Shown: piece after piece, positions 34,597-42,916 of the stretch
Position numbering within the stretch: the first letter of the stretch is position 1
Layout of the letters: the number at the start of each line of letters is the position of its first letter
NCBI GenBank assembly: GCA_039029535.1
Contig: JBCCFW010000013.1
Coordinates: forward strand, 1-64,000
Direction: 5' to 3'
DNA from: JBCCFW01 sp039029535
GTDB taxonomy: Bacteria > Acidobacteriota > JBCCFW01
DNA length: 64,000 nucleotides
Translations under genes and position numbers: made by a program
The notes under the pieces: generated by a model
Database searches by the model: none
What the model saw: the letters and a program-made list of their open reading frames with translations, nothing else
Told to the model about the DNA's origin: nothing

Positions 34597-34902
34597 TCAG
34601 CAGCCGGTGATGTCGAGGTCCCGGTCGTCCGAGTCATTCGAGACCATGCCTCCGTTCCCGCCGACTCGAGCACAGTAGCCGGAGTCGCCAGGGCCTTCCA
34701 GCCAGATCCCCTGGCCCGCCTCGAGACAAGCGCATTCGCCTGGGCCAAGGGTGATCGTCTCACCACGCTCCGGCCCGGTTCTCCCACCGCAGGGCTCGTT
34801 GCAAGACCCCCCGGAGCCGCCATCTCCGGAACCTCCGTTGTCGGCAGCTAATCCAGGAGTGACCAACAGTGCGACGGTAAGAAGCAATGCAAGTGAGCGC
34901 AT
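34597..34902 (-). CDS. Small exported Gly/Cys-rich protein
   Basis: This 101-residue protein starts at ATG 34902 (GGGAGA upstream) because that Met opens a signal peptide (MRSLALLLTVALLVTPGLA). The mature 80 residues are rich in Gly, Ser and Asp, with five Cys (SCNEPCGG, ECAC, YCARV, ITGC in part), which suggests disulfide knots. No family is recognised. It is the first gene of a two-gene unit with the exported protein at 33706-34572, and is preceded by the AT-rich intergenic region that likely contains its promoter. Confidence 0.6.
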   Translation of the reverse strand: MRSLALLLTVALLVTPGLAADNGGSGDGGSGGSCNEPCGGRTGPERGETITLGPGECACLEAGQGIWLEGPGDSGYCARVGGNGGMVSNDSDDRDLDITGC

Positions 34903-35335
34903 CCAGGTGTCTCCCAAGGGATGGGGGCCGCCGAGATCCGGATGGAGAAGGCTAGAGAAGTGCTTCCCGTTGGCCATGCTGTTCTTGATGGTGACTAAAA
35001 TTTACTTTCGCAGTTTTGTTTTGTCTAGTCTTATGGTTATTGTGTGCGGCGTGCGGCCTGTAGTGTGTGAACCGATCTTTGAGCTGCGCTGAGGTCTCGC
35101 GCATTGCCCGTTTCGGTCTCGAACTCACTAGGCAAGGGAGCGGTAGCACGCCTCCCTGATCCGCCCTGCTCTCTTCCCGAGCTCTCCCTTCCGTCGATGG
35201 ATGCCGGTGCGCACGAGGTGGCGCAGCGGTCAAGGAGCGCGAAGCGCCCGAAGGCTTGTCCTTGACGGCGAGCCGCTGAGTGTCACCGTCGCCAGAGGTG
35301 GAAGGGGAGCGCCCGACGACCCAGCCATCACGCCG
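34903..35335. other. Long AT-rich intergenic region
   Basis: No credible gene lies in these 433 bp. The stretch 34981-35040 has only 19 G+C in 60, by far the lowest in the window. It could serve as promoter DNA for the minus-strand gene starting at 34902 (minus-strand TAAATT-like element near 35000), but no clear -35/-10 pair is seen. The right part returns to high GC and carries the inverted-repeat element at 35224-35278. Short open frames here have no ribosome site or family match. Confidence 0.6.
35224..35278. repeat. Nested inverted repeat (possible terminator or structured RNA)
   Basis: CAGCGG (35224-35229) pairs with CCGCTG (35273-35278). Immediately inside, TCAAGGA (35230-35236) pairs with TCCTTGA (35259-35265), leaving a one-sided 7-nt bulge. 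GCGC-GAA-GCGC in the loop could form a small inner hairpin. It lies 58 bp past the stop of the flap-nuclease gene (minus strand), so a terminator role is possible. There is no T-run. Confidence 0.4.
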
Positions 35336-36205
35336 CTACCGCCACCTCGGCACTCGCTCCATCACCCCCTCCACGCCGATCCGCTCCACCAGCTCCGTCA
35401 GCAGCGCGCGGTCTGCCCCCATCCACTCCAGATCCGCCGGCTCATCCCGAATCGGCAAGTCGCACCGCCGCACCGACAGGTCGCGCTGCAACAGCACCTC
35501 CCGGTACCGCTCGCGGAAGGTCGCAGCCAAGCGAGCCTTCCCGCGGATCTCCACGTCCCAGTCGTCGAGGTCCTCAGGCACGTCTTCGAGCGAGTCGTAG
35601 CGCAGGAGCAACGCCACCGCCGACTTCGGGCCCCAGCCCGGGATCCCCGGCAAGCCATCGGACACGTCACCGATGAGCGCGAAGAGCTCCGGGATGCGCG
35701 AAGGCCCGACGCCGAAGCGCTCGACGACCCCGGCCTCGTCCGTCACCTTGCCCTTGCTGCGATCGAACAACACGACCTGCTCGCCACGCACGCACTGAGC
35801 GAAGTCCTTGTCGGTCGAGCAGATCACCACTTGCTCGACGCTCGGGTCGGCGGCGTAGCGGGCGGCACCGGTCGAGATGCCCTCGTCCGCCTGGAAGCGG
35901 GTCATGGGCCAGACGACGAGCCCGAGCGCGCGGGCCACGTCGGCGGCCAGGGGAAACTGCGACCGGAGCAAGGCGCCGTCGGAGCGGTCCTTGCGGTCGC
36001 GACCGCCATCGACGATGGAGTCGAAGACCACCGCGACGTGCGTCGCTCCGTCCTTGCGGACGAGCTTGAGAAAGGAGTGAGTCAGCGCTCGGGCCGCGCC
36101 GACCTCACGCCCATCCGTTGCCTGCGCCCGCGGTGCGCCATGGAAGCAGCGGAAGAGCTCGAGCGTCCCGTCGACGAGGTGGACGCGAAAGCGAGCTTCG
36201 CTCAG
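35336..36205 (-). CDS. 5'-3' exonuclease / flap endonuclease domain protein (CTG start)
   Basis: The first ATG/GTG/TTG in frame is GTG 36031, but that would remove the conserved metal-binding N-terminus. Translating from CTG 36205 gives 289 residues beginning with FRVHLVDGTLELFRCFHG, the typical FEN/PIN start whose Asp binds Mg. VVFDSIVDGGRDRKD, FQADEGIS and ICSTDKDFAQ carry further acidic ligands. The H3TH DNA-binding region is IGDVSDGLPGIPGWGPKSAVALL. CTG overlaps the TGA of the upstream gene as CTGA, so translation is likely coupled. The protein corresponds to the exonuclease domain of DNA polymerase I made as a separate protein. It cuts 5' flaps and RNA primers. Confidence 0.8.
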   Translation of the reverse strand: MSEARFRVHLVDGTLELFRCFHGAPRAQATDGREVGAARALTHSFLKLVRKDGATHVAVVFDSIVDGGRDRKDRSDGALLRSQFPLAADVARALGLVVWPMTRFQADEGISTGAARYAADPSVEQVVICSTDKDFAQCVRGEQVVLFDRSKGKVTDEAGVVERFGVGPSRIPELFALIGDVSDGLPGIPGWGPKSAVALLLRYDSLEDVPEDLDDWDVEIRGKARLAATFRERYREVLLQRDLSVRRCDLPIRDEPADLEWMGADRALLTELVERIGVEGVMERVPRWR

Positions 36206-36777
36206 CGCCCGACCCGCACGCTCTCGACCATGACCATCGACATGGTCAGGGCTCCCGAGGCGTCGCGCTGCTCGAGCTTGACCGGCGGACCGGGCAGGTC
36301 GGAGGCGAAGCTGAAGCGCATGGTCCCGCCATCCTCACCACGGACCTCGTAGATCCATCCCGGGAGGCTCACGCCGAGACCCGACTCGAGCGCGTCGGTG
36401 GGCGTGATGCGGGTGACCTCGGCGGGGAATGAGGCATGGCCCTGCAAGGCCTTCCAGGCGCTGCGCGACTCCTGTGGCTCACCCATCGGAGTGCCGTCGG
36501 CCAGGCGAGCGGTCGCGCTGACGGTCACTCCCTCGGCGTCACCCGCGCTGAAGTCGGTGGTCTGGAGCATGGCCGGTCCGCTGCCCTGCTCGATGCGGAA
36601 GACGATGCGGTGCCCGTCGGCACAACCGCGGCGGATCTGGTCCGCCGTGAACGGCGTGGGCGCGTGACCCGGCGTGAGGACGTGGCTCCGGCCGGGGACC
36701 GCCGGCGCAGCCGAGGCCGAGCCGGCGACGATGCCGAGCAGGACGAGGGTAGGGGTGACGTGGCGCAGCTCGGTCAT
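36202..36777 (-). CDS. Exported protein, unknown function
   Basis: This 191-residue protein starts at ATG 36777 with a signal peptide (VTPTLVLLGIVAGSASAA). The mature part is a single beta-rich domain (HRIVFRIEQGSGPAMLQTTDF, VTVSATARLADGTPMG, IYEVRGEDGGTMRFSFASDL). One Cys follows the processed region (RRGCADGH). I recognise no family. Its stop overlaps the CTG start of the flap nuclease. It is an unusual operon partner for a DNA repair enzyme, and the link is probably only transcriptional. Confidence 0.65.
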   Translation of the reverse strand: MTELRHVTPTLVLLGIVAGSASAAPAVPGRSHVLTPGHAPTPFTADQIRRGCADGHRIVFRIEQGSGPAMLQTTDFSAGDAEGVTVSATARLADGTPMGEPQESRSAWKALQGHASFPAEVTRITPTDALESGLGVSLPGWIYEVRGEDGGTMRFSFASDLPGPPVKLEQRDASGALTMSMVMVESVRVGR

Positions 36778-36838
36778 GAGGTCTCTCCGAGGGGGATGTC
36801 GCCAGAACGACCGGCGGGTCGCGACGGTTCCCGAGTCG

Positions 36839-37123
36839 TCAGTCGCCCTGGTTTCGGATGGCCTCGACCTTGCGGTCTCGGCCGTCCTCCACTCGTCGGC
36901 GGTCGATCTGGTACTCCTCGAGCTCCTTCTCGCGAGCGGCCGGGTCGCGGATGCCGGCCATCCGGTCCCGGTGGAGGATCTCCATCTCGGCGAGCTTGGC
37001 CTCGGCGTCCTGACGGACCTGAGCCATCTGCTCTCGCTGCTCGTCGGTCAGCGCGCCGCGGCGAGGGGCGTCGATCCCCTCCTTCTCGAGTCGTTCCAGG
37101 GCCTTCTCGTAAGCGGACTTCAT
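36839..37123 (-). CDS. Small coiled-coil protein (MKSAYEKALERLEKEG type)
   Basis: This 94-residue protein starts at ATG 37123, where the family begins (MKSAYEKALERLEKEGI). After a short linker it has LTDEQREQMAQVRQDAEAKL followed by one long charged helix. I associate this small family with Planctomycetota, Verrucomicrobiota and related bacteria, where it occurs as a single cytosolic gene of unknown function. The gene is 67 bp downstream of the ECF sigma gene. There is no signal peptide and no catalytic motif. Family recall is from memory and unverified. Confidence 0.7.
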   Translation of the reverse strand: MKSAYEKALERLEKEGIDAPRRGALTDEQREQMAQVRQDAEAKLAEMEILHRDRMAGIRDPAAREKELEEYQIDRRRVEDGRDRKVEAIRNQGD

Positions 37124-37190
37124 CGGTCTCTCTCCTTCCCGACAAAGGGTAACCGACCGAGACGTCTCGCCGGGAGCCTTCATGGGGAGC

Positions 37191-37823
37191 TCACGCTGCC
37201 CGGTGTCGGGCAGGCAACCCGCGACGCAGCTCGTCCAGGCTCCTGGCCACGAGCCCCTTGAAGGCCGGCACGCTCAGGCCCATCCGCTCCGCTGCGCTGG
37301 TGTTGTCCAACCCTTCCAGGTGACGAAGACGCAGGGCCTGTCGTCGTCGAGGTGAGAGCCGGTCGAGACGGTCCGCCAGCCATCGGAGCTCTTCCTCTCG
37401 TTCGAGCTGACTCGACGGTGTCTCGTCGCGCCAGCGCAGCCCGTGGATGAGACGGTCGGACGGACGCTGATCCATGACGGCGTCGACGTCCAGACGATGT
37501 GGTGCCCGTCCGAGCCTCCGAGCATGCCCGTTGACGACGTTGCGGGCGATGGCTCGGAGCCAGCGGCCGAACGACTCGTCGTCCTCGCAATGGAACCGCG
37601 ACAGGCCGTGCCAGGCGGCGAGCTGGGTCTCCTGCACGAGGTCGTCGAGGGGAACCGCCCCACGAAGCCAGGACGTGGCGCGGTGATTCAGGAAGCGGCG
37701 AAGGGAAGGGCGATGCCGCTCGAAGAGCTCGGTTGCTGCCCGGGGGTCACCTGCGTGATGACTGGCAATCAGTTCGGTGGTGGTCGGGGAAGTGGTGGTG
37801 CTGGTGGTCGTCGTGTTGCTCAT
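37191..37823 (-). CDS. ECF-type RNA polymerase sigma factor
   Basis: This 210-residue sigma-70 family protein starts at ATG 37823. Region 2 spans about 25-100: FERHRPSLRRFLNHRA, DDLVQETQLAAWHGLSRFHC (core binding) and FGRWLRAIARNVVNGHARRLG (-10 recognition). Region 4 spans about 145-205, with LDRLSPRRRQALRLRHLEGL and a helix-turn-helix SAAERMGLSVPAFKGLVARSL. The N-terminus is a Thr/Ser run. No anti-sigma factor gene is adjacent. Its likely regulation is therefore by another route such as phosphorylation or membrane signalling, but this is inference. The closest neighbours are the small coiled-coil gene and the secreted propeller gene. Confidence 0.9.
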   Translation of the reverse strand: MSNTTTTSTTTSPTTTELIASHHAGDPRAATELFERHRPSLRRFLNHRATSWLRGAVPLDDLVQETQLAAWHGLSRFHCEDDESFGRWLRAIARNVVNGHARRLGRAPHRLDVDAVMDQRPSDRLIHGLRWRDETPSSQLEREEELRWLADRLDRLSPRRRQALRLRHLEGLDNTSAAERMGLSVPAFKGLVARSLDELRRGLPARHRAA

Positions 37824-37901
37824 CAGGTCCTCCTCGTCGGGGGGGACCGAGAGCCGTCGGGGCTCTTACCCGATCGGGACCATCCTTCTCCCGCAATGCG
37901 T

Positions 37902-37938
37902 AACGGGCCCGACGATGACCGGCATCGTCGGGCCCGTT
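37902..37938 (-). terminator. 16-bp perfect hairpin after the propeller gene
   Basis: AACGGGCCCGACGATG (37902-37917) pairs perfectly with 37923-37938 around a 5-nt loop, 30 bp past the stop at 37968. The stem has 10 G-C pairs in 16. Neither side has a T-run, so this would be a U-tract-less terminator, which is common in GC-rich bacteria. Confidence 0.75.
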
Positions 37939-37967
37939 CGACTGGAGAGTCGGTGAGGTCAGTGAGA

Positions 37968-38861
37968 TCAGGGACCCGCCGGAGGCGTGATGCGCGCGGC
38001 CAGGCCGAGGATGCGCATGGGCGGCATGGAGAACGCCTGCTTCGTCGCTTCTGCCGTCAGCGGGTTGATGACGTAGAGCTCGCGGGAGAAGTCGAAGCCA
38101 CCCGCCCAGAGCCGACCGTCGCAGCTCGCCGCCAGGCCGTAGAGCTGATGGGGGATGTCACCGTCGTGGGTGACGCAGCCCATGTCGGTCTGGCTGCCGT
38201 CCGTGTCGTCGACCATGACGAGCCGGGAGCTCGGAGCGCCGGTCGTCGGCTCCGGGCAGTCCGGGGTCGTCACGAGGCCGAAGGCCAGCGTGGGGTTGGT
38301 CGGGGAGAGCTTGAGGTAAGTGAAGTCGGCCAGGTGCGCCGGCGGAGTCCACTCGAAGTCGATGGAGCCACAGGTCGGCGGACGGCTCGCGTGGGCGAAC
38401 ACGCGGGACTGGATCCCACCGGCCGTGACCACCTCCTCGGCGCCGGCCACCGGGCGGACCGCCATGGCCGAGAGGTTGCCGCAGCCCGGTGACAGCTCCG
38501 GACAGCTCAGGTACACGCCCGAGGTGAGCACGGGCGATTCCTGAATGCGGAAGACCCGGCCTTCCCAGTCGAAGGGCGGCGCGGTCTCCAGGTGCTCGTC
38601 GACCCCGACGTAGATGGCGTCGCTGGCCACGCCGATGTCCGACACGCACTCCGGACCGAGGTCCACGAGCATCTCGGCGCTGAAGTCGCTGAGGCTCAGC
38701 TTCCAGACCTCGTTGTAGCTGTTGAGCGCGTAGAGATAGCCGTACTCGATCGTGCCCGGCAACGTGCTGGCGGGGTTCTGGGTGCATTGAGCGGACGCGT
38801 CGAGCGCCCCGCCCAGGCTCAGGCAGGCCGCGAGGAAACAAGTGGTGGTCGTCGTCTTCAT
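37968..38861 (-). CDS. Secreted beta-propeller-like protein
   Basis: The start is ATG 38861, with GAGGG seven bases before it. It opens a signal peptide (MKTTTTTCFLAACLSLGGALDASAQ), while upstream frame extension is not coding-like. The 297-residue protein contains kelch/YVTN-like strands: YGYLYALNSYNEVWKLSLSDF, DIGVASDAIYVGVDEHL, RVFRIQESPVLTSGVYL, PHQLYGLAASCDGRLWAGGFD, LYVINPLTAEATKQAF. Cys pairs suggest an extracellular, disulfide-containing propeller. Function is unknown. It is divergent from the alpha-mannosidase gene across 172 bp, and could respond to the same conditions, but no shared site was found. Confidence 0.7.
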   Translation of the reverse strand: MKTTTTTCFLAACLSLGGALDASAQCTQNPASTLPGTIEYGYLYALNSYNEVWKLSLSDFSAEMLVDLGPECVSDIGVASDAIYVGVDEHLETAPPFDWEGRVFRIQESPVLTSGVYLSCPELSPGCGNLSAMAVRPVAGAEEVVTAGGIQSRVFAHASRPPTCGSIDFEWTPPAHLADFTYLKLSPTNPTLAFGLVTTPDCPEPTTGAPSSRLVMVDDTDGSQTDMGCVTHDGDIPHQLYGLAASCDGRLWAGGFDFSRELYVINPLTAEATKQAFSMPPMRILGLAARITPPAGP

Positions 38862-39033
38862 CGTGAATCCCTCAGATGAGGACGCGTTGGTCGAGCTCGA
38901 CAGTGAGTCGCCCCGCGTCCGGTCTTCGAGAGAGTCATGGTCGACGGCTGCGAAACGATGCGAAGAAAGTGAGGGCGTGTTGGTCGGGAGGGGCAGGTCG
39001 GATAACCTCCGGCCCTCACCCGGAAGCACCGTC

Positions 39034-42000
39034 ATGTCGCGCTCGCTCGGTCTCGTTTCGCTCCTGCTGCTCGCGCTCTCCTCGCTCGCTCGGGCCGAGG
39101 AAGCTCCGCGTTACGACCTGGAGCGGCAAAAGGTCCTCTACGCCGTGGGTTACGCCCACCTCGACACGCAATGGCGCTGGGACTTCACGACCACCATCGA
39201 CCAGTACCTGAAGAACACGCTCGACGACAACTTCGCGCTCTTCGAGAAGTACCCGGGCTACGTCTTCAGCTTCACCGGCTCGGTGCGCTACGGGATGATG
39301 AAGGAGTACTACCCGGAGCGTTACGAGAAGCTGAAGAAGTACATCGCCGACGGACGCTGGTTCGTGTCGGGCTCCTCCGTCGACGAGGGCGACGTGAACG
39401 TGCCCTCCGCCGAGGCCGTCCTCCGACAGGTCCTCTATGGCAACGAGTACTTCCGCAACGAGTTCGGCAAGGAGAGCGTGGACTTCATGCTCCCCGACTG
39501 CTTCGGCTTTCCCGCCTCGATGCCCTCCATCTGGGCGCACGCTGGGCTGAAGGGCTTCTCGACCCAGAAGCTCACCTGGGGCTCGGCCGTCGGCATCCCT
39601 TTCGGGGTCGGCGTCTGGGAAGGTCCCGACGGTCGCTCGGTGCTCGCCGCGCTCGATCCCGGCTCCTACTCCACCGGTGTCGAGGGTCGGCTCGATCTCA
39701 ACGAGAAGTGGGCCAAGAGGATCGATCGCAACGGACGCGAGCATGGGGTCTTCGTCGACTACCACTACTACGGCGTCGGTGACGTCGGTGGTGCTCCGCG
39801 TGAGCGGCACGTCAAGGGCTATCTCGCCAGCGTGGACAACCCCGACAGCCTCTTCCACGTCGCGCTGACCTCGTCGGATCAGATGTTCCGCGACATCACC
39901 GACGAGCAGGCCGCGCGGCTCCCACGCTACGTCGGCGACATGCTCCTCACCGAGCACTCGGCGGGCACCCTCACGTCGCAGTCGTACATGAAGCGCTGGA
40001 ACCGCAAGGGCGAGCTGTTGGCTGACGCCGCCGAGCGCGTCGCCGTGGCCGCGCACTGGCTGGGTGCTGCGTCCTATCCACTCGACAAGCTCAACCGCGC
40101 CTGGGAGCGACTGCTCGCCAACCAGATGCACGACATCCTCCCGGGCACCAGCCTGCCGCGGGCCTACACCTTCTCGTGGAACGACGAGGTTCTCGCGCAG
40201 AACGTCTTCGCCGAGGTCCTCACCGACTCGGTCGGCGCCCTGACCCGAGTCCTCGACACCGACGTCGACGGCGTGCCGCTGGTCGTCTACAACCCGCTGG
40301 TCATCGCTCGTGAAGACGTCGTCGAGGCCGAGGTGACCTTCCCCGGCTTGGCTCCACGCAGCGTGCAGGTGGTCGACCCGAGCGGAACGGCCGTGCCCAC
40401 TCAGGTCCTCGAGCGTGACGGCGCCACCGTGCGTCTGCTCTTCCTCCCCGAGGTCGGGCCGAGCTCGCTGAGCGTGTTCACCGTGCGCCGTGGTGAGGCG
40501 ACGGTCCGGTCTCAGCAGCGTCCCTGGGCGCGAGGCCGGGTGGTGGAGAACTCCGAGTACCGCGTGACCATCGACGAGAACGGTGACCTCGCCAGCATCG
40601 TCGACCGACGGCACGGGAACCGCGAGCTGCTCCGTGCGCCGGCGCGGCTCGTGTTCACCAAGGAGAAGCCGCAGTCCTTCCCGGCCTGGAACATGGACTG
40701 GCGCGATCGTCAGCGTCCGCCTCTCGGCTACCTGGACGGTCCGGCGACGATCCGGGTGGTCGAGGACGGTCCGGTGCGGGCGGCCATCGAGGTCACGCGC
40801 ACGGCACGCAACTCGACGGTCACGCAGCGCATCCGATTGAGCGGGGGCTCGGCCGGGCGACGGGTCGAGATCGACACCGAGATCGATTGGCAGTCCACCG
40901 GCTGCGCCCTGCGTGCCGAGCTGCCGCTGACCGTGTCGAACCCGGTGGCCACCTACAACTGGGGCATGGGCACCATCGAGCGGGGCAACAACGACCCCGT
41001 GAAGTACGAGGTCCCCTCCCACGAGTGGTTCGACCTCACCGATGCGAGCGGTGCCTACGGCGTCACCGTCCTGGAAGACTCGAAGTTCGGCTCCGACAAG
41101 CCCGACGATCAGACCGTGCGGCTCACGCTGCTCTACAGCCCGGCGGTGCGTCGCTCCTACATGGACCAGCACAGCCAGGACTGGGGTCGTCACGAGATGC
41201 TCTACGCCGTGCAGGGCCACCCCGGCGACTGGCGTGAGGCCGGCACGGAGTGGCTCGGCCGTCGGCTGAACCAACCGCTCGTCGTCTTCCAGTCGAAGAA
41301 GCACGCCGGGTTCCATCGCGCGATCGGTCCCATCGTCAGCGTGAGCACGGACCAGGTCGACGTCCGGGCCCTCAAGAGGGCGGAGCAGGGCGACCACGTC
41401 ATCGTCCGTCTCCAGGAGCTCCACGGACGCGAGGCGAAGGACGTGTCGGTGCGCGTCGGTGCGCCCATCGTCGAGGCTTGGGAGGTCGACGGTCAGGAGC
41501 GACGCATCGGCGACGCCAGGGTGGTCGACGGCGCGTTGCTGACGGGGCTCGGTCCGTACTCGCCGCGGAGCTTCGCGATGAAGGTGGCGCACGGGCATGG
41601 CCTGGAGCCCCCGCGGAGTCAGCCGCTGACCCTGCCCTTCGACGTCGACGTCGTGAGCACCGACGCCGACCGCAGTGACGGGGCCTTCGACGCCGACGGT
41701 CGTAGCCTGCCGGCCGAGCAGCTCCCCGAGACGATCGTGACCGAGGGCATCGAGCTCGTCCTCGGGTCGACCGAGCCCGACCAGCTCAACGCCGTCGCGT
41801 GTCGAGGGCAGGCGATCCAGCTGCCCGCCGGCGCCGAGGAGATCGTGCTGCTCGCTGCCGCCACCGAGGATGTCGCCTCACGGCTGCGAGTCGGTGACCG
41901 CGTCGTGCCGTGGAGCGTGCAGGCCTGGACGGGCTTCATCGGTCAGTGGGACGACCGTCTCTGGGACCGCGAGTTCCCCGAGGTCGACTTCCGTGGCGAA

Positions 42001-42909
42001 GGACACGTCGTCGGCTTCACGCCCGGCTACATCAAGCGCGATCCGGTGGCGTGGTTCGCGACGCATCATCACCACCCCGTGCAGGGCAACCGCGCCTATC
42101 GCTTCAGCTACCTCTTCAAGTACGTCGTCTCCCTGGAGACCGGTGACACCGTCCTTCAGCTGCCGGACGACCCACGGATCAAGGTACTGGCCGCCACGGC
42201 CGTGCGTGATTCCAACGGCGGCGTGCAGCCAGCTCATCCGCTCTACGACGACTTCGACGACCGCGGTCCGCTCGACCTGCGTCACGTGTACCCGCCGCCG
42301 CCGGTGCCCGTCTTCCAGGGCGTGACGCCCGTCGGCACCTTCGTCATGGACAAGCAGGGCAGCTTCGAGGAGCTGTCGATGGGCGCGCCGCGCAACGACG
42401 ACCTCGTGCGTGCTCGCGAGGGCGGGCCGTCCTTCCGCTTCCACGAGGGTGACGGCGAGTGGCCACCCCACGGTGGCTCCGGCGCCGTCGACGATCGCTT
42501 CCCTCGGCTCAACGACGGTGAGGTCGCCCAGAACGACGACGACACGCGGCGCTGCGTCTGGTACGACACGGAGGGGCGCTTCTCGATCGACCTCGGTCGG
42601 GTCGTCGAGCTCGATCGCGTGAACACCTATTCCTGGCACCGACTCGAGCGTGCGCCACAGTGGTTCTCGCTCTGGGGCTCGACCGCCGAGCAGGCGCCGA
42701 GCCCGGGTCTCACCCACGGCGCCGCCGAGGGCTGGACCTTGCTGGCCGTGGTCGACACGCGCTCGCTCGGGCAGGGGGGCATCCAGGGCTCGTCGGTGAC
42801 GGGGCCGGAGGGACGACCGCTCGGTGCCTGGCGTCACCTGCTCTGGATCGCACAGGACGTCGGCAACGGCACGTTCTTCACCGAGATCGACGTCCACGCG
42901 GGCCGGTAG
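39034..42909 (+). CDS. Secreted GH38 alpha-mannosidase-like glycosidase
   Basis: The start is ATG 39034 with a signal peptide (SRSLGLVSLLLLALSSLARAEE). The protein has 1291 residues, longer than the 800-1100 usual for GH38. The N-terminal (beta/alpha)7 catalytic domain has the zinc site HLDTQWRW (His 42, Asp 44) and the candidate nucleophile Asp 155 in LPDCFGFP. A middle helical bundle and beta domains follow (YRVTIDENGDLASIVDRRHGN is the typical GH38 C-terminal segment). The last 250 residues form a discoidin-like module with LDRVNTYSWHRLERAPQ. The enzyme retains mannoside/glycoside hydrolysis motifs and should act outside the cytoplasm on mannose-containing glycans. Confidence 0.88.
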   Translation: MSRSLGLVSLLLLALSSLARAEEAPRYDLERQKVLYAVGYAHLDTQWRWDFTTTIDQYLKNTLDDNFALFEKYPGYVFSFTGSVRYGMMKEYYPERYEKLKKYIADGRWFVSGSSVDEGDVNVPSAEAVLRQVLYGNEYFRNEFGKESVDFMLPDCFGFPASMPSIWAHAGLKGFSTQKLTWGSAVGIPFGVGVWEGPDGRSVLAALDPGSYSTGVEGRLDLNEKWAKRIDRNGREHGVFVDYHYYGVGDVGGAPRERHVKGYLASVDNPDSLFHVALTSSDQMFRDITDEQAARLPRYVGDMLLTEHSAGTLTSQSYMKRWNRKGELLADAAERVAVAAHWLGAASYPLDKLNRAWERLLANQMHDILPGTSLPRAYTFSWNDEVLAQNVFAEVLTDSVGALTRVLDTDVDGVPLVVYNPLVIAREDVVEAEVTFPGLAPRSVQVVDPSGTAVPTQVLERDGATVRLLFLPEVGPSSLSVFTVRRGEATVRSQQRPWARGRVVENSEYRVTIDENGDLASIVDRRHGNRELLRAPARLVFTKEKPQSFPAWNMDWRDRQRPPLGYLDGPATIRVVEDGPVRAAIEVTRTARNSTVTQRIRLSGGSAGRRVEIDTEIDWQSTGCALRAELPLTVSNPVATYNWGMGTIERGNNDPVKYEVPSHEWFDLTDASGAYGVTVLEDSKFGSDKPDDQTVRLTLLYSPAVRRSYMDQHSQDWGRHEMLYAVQGHPGDWREAGTEWLGRRLNQPLVVFQSKKHAGFHRAIGPIVSVSTDQVDVRALKRAEQGDHVIVRLQELHGREAKDVSVRVGAPIVEAWEVDGQERRIGDARVVDGALLTGLGPYSPRSFAMKVAHGHGLEPPRSQPLTLPFDVDVVSTDADRSDGAFDADGRSLPAEQLPETIVTEGIELVLGSTEPDQLNAVACRGQAIQLPAGAEEIVLLAAATEDVASRLRVGDRVVPWSVQAWTGFIGQWDDRLWDREFPEVDFRGEGHVVGFTPGYIKRDPVAWFATHHHHPVQGNRAYRFSYLFKYVVSLETGDTVLQLPDDPRIKVLAATAVRDSNGGVQPAHPLYDDFDDRGPLDLRHVYPPPPVPVFQGVTPVGTFVMDKQGSFEELSMGAPRNDDLVRAREGGPSFRFHEGDGEWPPHGGSGAVDDRFPRLNDGEVAQNDDDTRRCVWYDTEGRFSIDLGRVVELDRVNTYSWHRLERAPQWFSLWGSTAEQAPSPGLTHGAAEGWTLLAVVDTRSLGQGGIQGSSVTGPEGRPLGAWRHLLWIAQDVGNGTFFTEIDVHAGR

Positions 42910-42916
42910 TCGTCTC

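Noticed and set aside
35201..36352. 383-codon plus-strand frame
   Set aside because: Antisense to the flap exonuclease; Arg/His-rich and without a family match.
39016..41598. 860-codon minus-strand frame
   Set aside because: Lies antisense to the GH38 catalytic domain with clear motifs, and has no recognisable domain.
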